A stretch of 35,437 nt of DNA. It comes from Candidatus Wildermuthbacteria bacterium. Lineage in GTDB: Bacteria; Patescibacteriota; Minisyncoccia; Minisyncoccales; UBA10102. The stretch spans positions 1 to 35,437 of the forward strand of contig JACQMR010000013.1 in assembly GCA_016203455.1 (NCBI GenBank), given 5' to 3'. Both the position numbers and the translations under genes were made by a program. The notes beneath the pieces were generated by a model. That model searched no databases, had not been told where the DNA came from, and saw nothing but the letters and a program-made list of their open reading frames with translations. Positions 1-8,081 of this stretch are shown one piece after another; positions within the stretch are counted from its first letter, which is position 1, and each line of letters starts with the position of its first letter.

Positions 1-3000
1 GGATCCCGCTATGCGGAGTCCAAAGGATGCCGCGATAGAGGTAATGTTCCCGGAGCTGTCCTCGGCTCTCTTCACATAGGTCGTGTCGGCTTTGACAGTC
101 AAGGTTGTCGTTGTGCCGGCAGTAACCGTCTGTTCTGCCAAAGGCACAAGGGAGGAAGCATTGAATACCACGGTGTCACTGCCGCGCGTGATATTGATCA
201 CGCGGGCCGCCTCGCCATTTGCCACCGAGGAGGGATTGCTGGAGATGCCGGGGATTGCTGTTTGGGTTACCGTGATGGAATTAGGCCCCACCACAGCAAC
301 CGTCGCTGTTCCGTTGTCTCCGGTATCAGTGGCGGAGATAATGTATAGACGGTCGCCTACCTGGTATCTGCTTCCGTCCGCAACATCGTAGACAATGCCG
401 TTTTCCACGGCACCATCTACATCACTCACAGCATACTTGATAATCAGATCGCCGTCTGTGGCGGTTCCTCCAAACACATCGGCGGCAAGCACCATGGCGG
501 TTGAGCCGGTAACCGTGCTCACCGTGGTGATGCCGGAGTTTGCCTCCGCGTCAACATCAATGTAGAGCACAGCGTCCGCCGGAGCGAATCCGAGCGTGCT
601 GTCCACGGAGAAGCCGTCCGTGGGATCGGTGTCGTTCGCGGATACAGCGGTTCTCGCGCTGGCGTTCAGTCCGGAAACTTCAGCCAACAAAGTGCTTCCG
701 CTGTACAGCTTGAAGTCCTTTACATTCCACGCGGAGTTGGACCCCAGCTTCTCCAGAGAAATTCCGTTGAAGGTAAGGTCTCTGTAGCCGGATGCTTTAA
801 TGGCAATGGTCGCTACCGTCTGATCAACGCTTGGAGTTGAAGCTCCTCCTGTTGCGGTAACCGTAATCACCGGCTCCACTTCCTCGTATCTCATGGAGTT
901 ACCCGCAAGACCGTTGGAGTTGGTGAACTTGGTGATAAAGTCGCCTGCGGCAAGGGTAACATCGTCAATGGTGTTAGCTCCCACGGCGCTTGCGCCAGAC
1001 GCGACAGCCGTCTTTACCACATAGAAACCGTCGTTCGTAACAGCGTCTATGTCGTGAACGAAGATGAGATCACCCACAGCCAAGGCCATGGCCATGGCAT
1101 CAATTGTTCCATCGGCATCGCTGGCCGCTTTGGTCAACTTGGTAACAATATCGCCTGTGGACCAAGAGGTTGCGGTCGCTCCTCCGTTCAACGCAAGGTC
1201 TCCGGTTGCAAGGTTCACGGCATCTTCATCCGTGGTTACCATGTAAAATCCGGGGGCCGTGTTGGTTCCGGCGTCAGCGGTGGCTGTGAAATACAGCACA
1301 TCTCCAACATCTCCGGAGTACGCGTCCGTAGCCGCGATGTAAGCAGTTCCGGTAAGGGACTCTTGCACTGTCAATCCCGATCCGGCACCGATAACATCGG
1401 CTGTGCTAAACCCAAGCACTCCAAGATCCGCGGCGGCCAAAGTTCCAACAGGAGTCGTATCCACAACCGCGGTAATAACTCTGGACCCGTACGCCGGGAC
1501 CATGATTTCAGATCCGGAAGCAAAGGTAAATGTCGCTGTTCCCGCGGTCAAAGAAGTGGACGGGTCTGAAGAAAGTCCGGTGCCCAGCAACTTCACATTG
1601 GCAACATTGCCGGCGCCGTTTACCGTTCTCAAAACCAGCTTTTGCACTTTCATGTCTTCAACCGTGCTTGCCAGCTTTACTCTTCCCATTTCAACTCCGG
1701 TCAAGCCGGGGGTTAAGAATGAGGAAGAAGCCGCGCTGGAAGAATCAATGGAAACCGCAATGGTTCCTCCTTCAACCGCGGTAATAACTCTGCCGGTAAC
1801 TGCGGCGGAAGGACCGGTAACGGTTGTTCCGGAAATAGCTCCCACTCCGGAAATATCATCCGCGTCAACATTGGTGGTAATGGTGTCGTCCGTGCCTCCG
1901 TTAGAAGCGGCGGTTGACATATTCACATATACATCCACCTGAACCGTGTCGGACGCCGCGATATTCAACTGGCCAGACACCGTAAAGGTGTTAGAGGCGG
2001 TTGGAGTCGCGATTGTGCTCCCGATTTGAGTTCCGTCCACTTTCTTTAACTTCATGTTAGAGAGGGCTCCCACAGCCGCGGCTCCGGCGAAAGTTGCGTC
2101 AATGTTCAAAGAAGACACATTCACGCCTTCAGAAGAGCTGGTCTGCAAGAGATAAGAACCAATGAGAACATTGGAACCTCCCTCAATAACAGTCGCGTTA
2201 CCCAAGGCGGCGTTGTTTGTTACCGTCAAGGTAGAAGCTGAAGCGCTCAATGTATTTCCGGCAACCAATGCTCCATCAGAAGCTGTGGCGTAGGTGTTGG
2301 AAACAACTCTCTTGTAGTAGATGTCTCCCAAAGCTCCAATGGCTGTCTCGCCGGTGTCAATTCCGGCGGCGGCATCAACCACAAGTTTTACCTTCAAAGT
2401 GGTGCCTGCTGGAATTGTGTAGTAAGAAGCCAAAGTTACAATGTCAGAACCATCTCCGTCCGCGTCAAACAATTCGTCGGTACCAGCATCAATGCTGTGC
2501 AATGTCTGGCCCGCGTCGGTTGTTAAACGAACTGTTCCAACAAAGTCGCCGTCATCAGAAGTCCCGTTAATTTCGTACGCGGCTCTCTGAATCTGGATAT
2601 CCTCGCCCTGCGCCGCCAAATCCCATGTGGCAAGCGTTATCGCGCTCTGTCCCTTTCCAAAAGTTCCGGAAGGAGAGGTAGATGACTTGCTAATGGTCAA
2701 AGTTCCCGAAGATACGGAAAGCGTGTTGACATTTGCTCCGTCTCCAACCGGGAAGCTTGTATCAGTGGTGGGTCCCGCGGTAGGCAAAATACCCAATCCC
2801 GTGGAAGCGCCAATCACCTGAACATCGTAGTCGTTTTGAACCACGAGCTGTCCTGTTCTTGAGGTTCCTCCGTTAACATCAACCCGCACGGTAAGATCTC
2901 TCACGAGACCCTTCCCGATTTCATAAGGGTTGGCAAGAGCAAAATCCACCATCTTGTCAGATGCCTTGGCAACCGTTGCCAAAATGTTTCCGTTCGGATC

Positions 3001-4325
3001 CAAAAGCTCAAAGTTAATAAGGTCGGCATCGGCGGCTGTTCCGTTTTGGAACAGGTTAATGCGGGAAACCTTAATCGCTTCGTTGGCGCCCGCTGTCAAA
3101 CGGAATTTTGTCAATACATAGTCCGTCTGGTTTACATCAACATTCACATCGGCTCCAGAAGATACGGTAACACGGTCAACAGTCAAAGTGCCCAGCGTGC
3201 TGGTCGTAGCGGTCATGGTGTTAAGATTCCCCATAACCGGCAAACCTGCCGGAGTTCCGGACATTTCGGTCACTTTAAACCCGATGGTTCCCGAAGAACC
3301 GGTGGAATCAATATGCGTCTGCACGCGAATTACCGCGGAGCCGCCTGCCGGCACCACAATCGGATTATCGGTAAACGGAATGGTAACTTTGCCGTCTGCC
3401 AAAGTCAGCACATTCCCGTGCCGCTTTCCTGTCTCGTCAACAACCAATACTCCGTCTACTTGAGTATCCACGGAAAGTCCGTATCTCTCAACGGTCACGG
3501 ATGAAACGGTGGCTCCCGTATTTCCTCCGCTCACCTGCACCGCTACAACCGTGTTGTACGCGGAAGAAGCTCCCAATGTCCCGGATGCCGGGTTAGAAGA
3601 AGCCGCCATTACGCTGTACGCGCCGGTTGTTGGGGCTGGAGTGGTGGTGCTGTCGCACTTTGCTCCGGTTGTCGTGCTGTATCCCGCGGTTGTCGTGCAA
3701 CCTGCAGGCAAGCCGGATACCGGGGCTGGCGGGGTAACAGTAACGGTGTCGCACTTAACTCCGGTTGTCGGGCTGTATCCCGCGGTTGTCGTGCAACCTG
3801 CAGGCAAGCCGGATACCGGGGCAGGAGTTATGGGAGCCGCGCCCGTGAGCATCATGTTCAATTTTGCTCTCGTAGACGCTCCAACAAACCCTGTGCCTGC
3901 TGTTAAATTAGCCGGCGCAAGCACCTCGCTTGCGTATTTATCCTGAAACTTGATAACCGCGGCTCTGGTTGCGGGTCCAAAATACATGGACTCGTTTCCG
4001 GGAGAGCCGGCTCCGGTTGCCGCCACTTGCGTGTCGGCTGACTGGTTCAACAAGGCCTGCAAACACTTTACCGCGACTCCGGAAGATCCAACGGTCAAGT
4101 TCGCGGAGAATGTAACTCCGGAACATGCCGCGGGAGCGCTCGTGGAAGGAGCGGCGGGAGTGGCGCTTGGCAATTGCGTTTGTAACGCCGCCAATGTTGC
4201 CATAAGAGTATCAATCTGCGCCTGAATCTCGGCCGCCGTTAAGGCAGAAGCCGGAACTGGCGCGACTGCTCCTCCGAGCAATGTGACGACGGTCACAACC
4301 GCAAACAATTTCTTAATAGTACTCA
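1..4325 (-). CDS. Large secreted surface protein, partial (runs off the window at position 1); signal peptide, coiled coil, peptidoglycan-binding-like domain, long Thr/Ser/Ala/Asp-rich beta repeat region
   Basis: Manual minus-strand translation from ATG at 4325..4323: MSTIKKLFAVVTVVTLLGGAVAPVPASALTAAEIQAQIDTLMATLAALQ..., then CSGVTFSANLTVGSSGVAVKCLQALLN...TGFVGASTRAKLN, open to window start. Absent from the ORF track because no stop lies in the window. Confidence 0.88.
3652..3831 (-). repeat. Tandem repeat, 96-bp period, about 1.9 copies, encoding an APVSGLPAGCTTTAGYS(P/T)TTG(V/A)KCD linker
   Basis: gtcgcactt...ccggttgtcg(t/g)gctgtatcccgcggttgtcgtgcaacctgcaggcaagccggataccgggg occurs from 3652 and again from 3748. 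Confidence 0.85.
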
Positions 4326-4430
4326 TTTTGATTTTTTGTATGTTAATCGTTTTATCGCCTGAAACTGATTCTCGACCTTTAAAGAATGTCAATCCCACGG
4401 TTGGTGGGCGCCCATCTTCAAAATAATGAT

Positions 4431-4769
4431 CTACGCTTCTTTTCTTTTCATGAATATCATGGACTCAAGCGCTTCAATCTTTGCTTTCAACTGTTCAAAC
4501 TCATTTCTATATACAATCCCATCTAACTTTACTTCAATGCCGCCCAATCTATTGTCCATGCCGTTTAATCTGGTCTCAACTTTTCCTAACCTGTTCTCCA
4601 CCAGATCAATTCTCGTATCTACCTGATCAAATCGCTAATCCACTCCCACAAACCCTATGGCAACAAATCTTGCGAAACTTTCTATTGATTTATCAATAGA
4701 TTTGTTAAAACCTTTTGTAAGATTTTTCTCCAACTGATTCAAATCCTGCTTTGTAATTTCGTTGGCCAT
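4431..4769 (-). pseudogene. Small coiled-coil protein ORF interrupted by an in-frame amber codon
   Basis: Manual translation from 4769: MANEITKQDLNQLEKNLTKGFNKSIDKSIESFARFVAIGFVGVD*RFDQVDTRIDLVENRLGKVETRLNGMDNRLGGIEVKLDGIVYRNEFEQLKAKIEALESMIFMKRKEA*. TAG at 4637..4635 is in frame. Confidence 0.6.
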
Positions 4770-4778
4770 TGATGTTGG

Positions 4779-5561
4779 TTAGTTGGTAATCTCCCAAATC
4801 TTTTCCAATGCCGCGTCAAACTTCTTTGCTTCATACGCCGCGATCGCCTCTTTCAGCAATTCTTTCTGAACCGCGTCCAGCGTTCTTTCCGCCAGATCAT
4901 TCAGCTCTCCTTCAACAAGCGTCTGCGTGGCGGTTTCAATAGCCAACCGTTCGTTTTTGCCTATCTGAACACCCAAAACATGTTCCAGTTCCATTTGGGC
5001 ATTTTGTAATTCTATAATCTCCCTGCTTGCCTGTAAAGCTCTGGCCGGATTGTTTTCCACAAGCTCTTGGAATCCCCTGGAAACAACCGCCACGCTTTTT
5101 GCGAATTCCGCTTTGGCGCTGGCAACATTTTTTGCTTTATTGCCGTCAACCGCCTTCTTTAAATCCTCCAAACGCAACTGCGCGACCTGCATACCCTCAA
5201 TGCTATTGCTGTCGCTGTCGCTGGCTCCAATGCTTATAGCCGCTCTTTCAATGGCAACCTTGACCGGAAACAAGGCATCTCCGGGCAAAGAATTGCGTGA
5301 AACCTTATACGCGGTGCTGGAAGCAACAACCAAAACCAAAGAAGCCAGAACAAAAGCAGGCCGTTCAAGATACCTCAAAAGCAACATGGCGTGTCCTACC
5401 TTCTCCCCAAAGAATCCGCGTCCTACCCCTCTATCCTTAACCGAGCTAAGTTCAAACTTAGTTAAACTAAGGATTTGATTGCGAGTATAAAGCGTCCAGT
5501 TTTCCCGGGGCGTAACGCTCTTTAAGAGCGAGAGTTTTGAGATGAGGTTTTTGTCCTCCAT
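4779..5561 (-). CDS. DUF5667-like membrane protein, putative partner of the adjacent ECF sigma factor
   Basis: 260 aa; TM segment followed by SLPGDALFPVKVAIERA, typical of DUF5667; sits directly downstream of the sigma factor gene. Confidence 0.7.
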   Translation of the reverse strand: MEDKNLISKLSLLKSVTPRENWTLYTRNQILSLTKFELSSVKDRGVGRGFFGEKVGHAMLLLRYLERPAFVLASLVLVVASSTAYKVSRNSLPGDALFPVKVAIERAAISIGASDSDSNSIEGMQVAQLRLEDLKKAVDGNKAKNVASAKAEFAKSVAVVSRGFQELVENNPARALQASREIIELQNAQMELEHVLGVQIGKNERLAIETATQTLVEGELNDLAERTLDAVQKELLKEAIAAYEAKKFDAALEKIWEITN

Positions 5562-5645
5562 GCAAGTTATGTCGTAAATTATCCCAATCCGTTACACCTG
5601 CTTACCCTTAACTCCCCCCCCCAGTTATTTGTTATTAGTTATTAG

Positions 5646-6158
5646 TTATTTGTTAGTGGTAAGCTTCTCCCGTAACGCCTGCAAAGCGCGGTGTATGCCC
5701 ACCCGCACCGCTTCTTCGCTTCTGCCCGTAATCTCGGATATCTCCGCGTTAGAAAATTCGTCTATATACCTTAAAATAATAAGATCTTGATAATCCCCGT
5801 TCAGCAAAGCAAGGGCCTCTTGCAGTTTTGCCATTTCAAGCCCAATTTCTGCCGACTGCAAAGGAGAATCCTTATCATCCGCGAACTGGAATTCTGCCGC
5901 CTCCAGGGGCACGGTTTTGGGGTTTTTCGCGCGGTAGTGATCGGCAATGACATTTCGGGCAACCTGGTACAAAAACGCCTGGGGATTTTGCGCCCTGAAT
6001 CCCGGTTTTTTCATGGTCTTAAAAGCGCGCAAAAACGCCTCGGAAACAAGGTCTTCCGCGGTTTCTCTATTGCTCACCTTCAAAAAAATGTACCGGTATA
6101 TTTTGGCGACAAACTTATCGTATAGATCGCCAAAGAATTGAATAATGTCTTCAGACAT
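5646..6158 (-). CDS. ECF-type RNA polymerase sigma factor
   Basis: 170 aa; ETAEDLVSEAFLRAF (region 2) and LALLNGDYQDLIILRYIDEFSNAEISEITGRSEEAVRVGIHRALQALREKL (region 4). Confidence 0.9.
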   Translation of the reverse strand: MSEDIIQFFGDLYDKFVAKIYRYIFLKVSNRETAEDLVSEAFLRAFKTMKKPGFRAQNPQAFLYQVARNVIADHYRAKNPKTVPLEAAEFQFADDKDSPLQSAEIGLEMAKLQEALALLNGDYQDLIILRYIDEFSNAEISEITGRSEEAVRVGIHRALQALREKLTTNK

Positions 6159-6290
6159 AAAAAGCGAAGAACTAGGACATACTAGGACAAAACTGTGGAA
6201 AAATCAATGTCCTATGTAGGACAAACAAAGTCCTACCTTTTTCCCCAAGTTATCCCCAGCCCTGAACCGATCTCCGATCTGCTTCAGGGC

Positions 6291-6362
6291 ACAGGGTACC
6301 AGAGTTGCCTCTGGCAACACGGTACCCTGTATACCCTGTAGTCCAAAACCGTATCCCAAAGC
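6291..6362. repeat. Composite intergenic repeat, copy A, with nested hairpin CAGGGTACC-aga-GTTGCC-tct-GGCAAC-ac-GGTACCCTG
   Basis: Closely matches copy B at 7318..7379 apart from a 9-bp ataccctgt insertion; nested inverted repeat read directly. Confidence 0.8.
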
Positions 6363-6425
6363 ATACTTCGTTTTACTTTTGGGATTCTGGTTTGGAGACA
6401 CAGCTTAGGCAGGATAAAGATACAC

Positions 6426-7229
6426 TCATGCCGCTTTATAGAAAACCGCGTTCCACTCCCCTCCTCTTGAAACAAAATTCCTCTGCAAGAGATCATCCAT
6501 ATCGCGGCGCAGTGTTCGCTTGGTCACCTCGGGGAAGAGTTTTTGCAATTCCCATACCTGCATTTTTTCTCTGCCCCGCATAAATTCCAAAATTCTCTGC
6601 TGGCGCGGGGAAAGCGTACCCACCGGAGGAAGCGGAACATTGGCAACGGATTGAGAAAATTTCTGCTGCTCTGTTACTGCATGCGGACTATCTCCTTGGG
6701 AAATCAAAGCGGGCGTCTCCGCTTTCATAAAGACAGGGGCAATGCGTTGGACATTTTGCACGCGTCTTTGTTCTGCAACCGGAACAACTTCATGCGCCGC
6801 AACTCCGCGGAGCGAAGGCGAGGGCGAGGGCGAGGACTGCGCACCCGAACGGGCACGGTTCACAGATCCCACAGGCAATCCCGCCGCATTCGTTCCTCCA
6901 AGAACCCCATGCGATTCTCGCAAAAACTGCTCTGTCTTTGCGTACTCTTTCTCTAGTATAGAGAAGTTTTGGGGATCCAGCCAATTCATTCTTTGAGCGT
7001 ACGAAAGATACGCGCGCAGTCCTCCAATCTCTCGCAAAGCTCCGGGAAATATGCTCTGTTTTTTGTCTGACTCAACAAAATCCGGTTCCGTAAGTAATGT
7101 AAAATCAAAAAGCGCGCGGTTCGCGCCGTTCTTTAACTCTTGCGCGATTGCCCGGTCAGGCAAGGCGTCCGCCACTCTGTGCAAAGCGAATGTCAAACGA
7201 ATAAAAGAATCCCGCGTCATAAATTTCAT
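6426..7229 (-). CDS. Protein with C-terminal DeoR-like helix-turn-helix domain
   Basis: 267 aa; C-terminus LSPRQQRILEFMRGREKMQVWELQKLFPEVTKRTLRRDMDDLLQRNFVSRGG. Confidence 0.7.
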   Translation of the reverse strand: MKFMTRDSFIRLTFALHRVADALPDRAIAQELKNGANRALFDFTLLTEPDFVESDKKQSIFPGALREIGGLRAYLSYAQRMNWLDPQNFSILEKEYAKTEQFLRESHGVLGGTNAAGLPVGSVNRARSGAQSSPSPSPSLRGVAAHEVVPVAEQRRVQNVQRIAPVFMKAETPALISQGDSPHAVTEQQKFSQSVANVPLPPVGTLSPRQQRILEFMRGREKMQVWELQKLFPEVTKRTLRRDMDDLLQRNFVSRGGEWNAVFYKAA

Positions 7230-7317
7230 GGTTAGCGTATCAAGAAACCCCTATTTGGTCAAAGCAACCAATCTCGCCATAAACTTAGCCATAAACTTAG
7301 TCTGCCTTAGTTATCCA

Positions 7318-7379
7318 CAGGATACCAGAGTTGCCTTTGACAACACGGTACCCTGTAGTCCCAACCGTATCCCAAAGCG
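7318..7379. repeat. Composite intergenic repeat, copy B
   Basis: acaggataccagagttgcctttgacaacacggtaccctgtagtcccaaccgtatcccaaagc; near-identical to 6291..6362. Confidence 0.8.
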
Positions 7380-7388
7380 AGCCGTAAA

Positions 7389-7428
7389 CTTAGTCTGCCT
7401 TAGTTATCCACAACTTAGGCAGACTAAG
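7389..7428. repeat. Hairpin with DnaA-box-like loop (element E1)
   Basis: CTTAGTCTGCCTTAG-TTATCCACAA-CTTAGGCAGACTAAG: 15-bp stem with one mismatch, 10-nt loop. Confidence 0.85.
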
Positions 7429-7452
7429 GATTAAAAACATAGTTATCCACAG

Positions 7453-7481
7453 TTGACATCATATACGCTTAACCTTATACA
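7453..7481 (+). promoter_or_regulatory. Sigma70-type promoter for the small ORF at 7524
   Basis: TTGACA (7453-7458), 17-nt spacer, TATACA (7476-7481). Confidence 0.65.
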
Positions 7482-7523
7482 TATAAGCAAGTTCCAAAAT
7501 CCAGTTCTTTTTGGAGGAACTGC

Positions 7524-7763
7524 ATGGAGATCAGAGGGGTTAGCATTCAAGTCGGGTCTAGAGTCAAGATCAAAAGCCTTTATCATCCGTACCTATGGTT
7601 CTACGGCAAATTCGGAACCGTAGTGAGCTTAAGCAAAGACCAAGTATCTATACGACCCGACGAAGCCCCCGACGAAACTCTTCTACTATTCCAGCACGAA
7701 ATTTCTCCACGCCAGCCCGAGAAAACGCCCGCAATTCCCCCATCAACCCCGGCAATGGCCTAG
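7524..7763 (+). CDS. Small hypothetical protein with a KOW/SH3-like feel
   Basis: 79 aa, MEIRGVSIQVGSRVKIKSLYHPYLWFYGKFGTVVSLSKDQVSIRPDE...; SD-like ggagga upstream, consensus promoter and downstream terminator on the same strand. Confidence 0.65.
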   Translation: MEIRGVSIQVGSRVKIKSLYHPYLWFYGKFGTVVSLSKDQVSIRPDEAPDETLLLFQHEISPRQPEKTPAIPPSTPAMA

Positions 7764-7782
7764 CCGCCAACCAAACCAAAAC

Positions 7783-7855
7783 CTCGGCGTTCTCGCTTTT
7801 CACCTGGCCTGCCTGGCCAAAGAAAAGCAGAACTCCGAGGTCTTTTCTTTTTTGC
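7783..7855 (+). terminator. Intrinsic terminator with long stem
   Basis: ACCTCGGcGTTCTcGCTTTTC ... GAAAAGCAGAACtCCGAGGT followed by cttttctttttt. Confidence 0.8.
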
Positions 7856-7952
7856 CCCTTACCTCCCGCATAGTAAACAAACTATGCGTACGCATCATTT
7901 GTTCACCTTTGATCGCTCCCCAACTTGGTTCCAAGTCAATCCTTAACCCTCA

Positions 7953-7998
7953 ATCCTTAACCCCGTTAAGTTATCCACACCTTAACGGGGTTAAGGAT
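7953..7998. repeat. Hairpin with DnaA-box-like loop (element E2)
   Basis: ATCCTTAACCCCGTTAAG-TTATCCACAC-CTTAACGGGGTTAAGGAT: 18-bp perfect stem, 10-nt loop. Confidence 0.92.
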
Positions 7999-8013
7999 GA
8001 ACTAAAGAGGTCC

Positions 8014-8063
8014 TTAAACTTGGTCGGGCCAAGTTATTCACACCTTGGCCCGACCAAGTTTAA
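8014..8063. repeat. Hairpin with DnaA-box-like loop (element E3)
   Basis: TTAAACTTGGTCGGGCCAAG-TTATTCACAC-CTTGGCCCGACCAAGTTTAA: 20-bp perfect stem, 10-nt loop. Confidence 0.92.
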
Positions 8064-8081
8064 AGGGCGGTTAAGGATAAA

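Noticed and set aside
1-4225. Numerous + strand ORFs (83..391, 1054..1569, 1403..1942, 2250..2570, 3509..3946, 3950..4225 and others)
   Set aside because: All lie antisense to the continuous minus-strand surface protein frame and have low-complexity, family-less translations.
4635-4637. Alternative genetic code (TAG recoded) suggested by the interrupted coiled-coil ORF
   Set aside because: TAG terminates other genes in the window (28185-28187; 30136-30138) and TGA terminates several more (for example 20702-20704), so standard stops are in use.
4426-4699. + strand ORFs 4426..4626 and 4481..4699
   Set aside because: Antisense of the heptad-pattern coiled-coil ORF on the minus strand, which explains the open frames better.
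5613-5656. C9 run and attagttatttg repeats downstream of the ECF sigma factor gene as a phase-variation site
   Set aside because: The C-run is intergenic and after the stop codon, so no frame switching can be argued.
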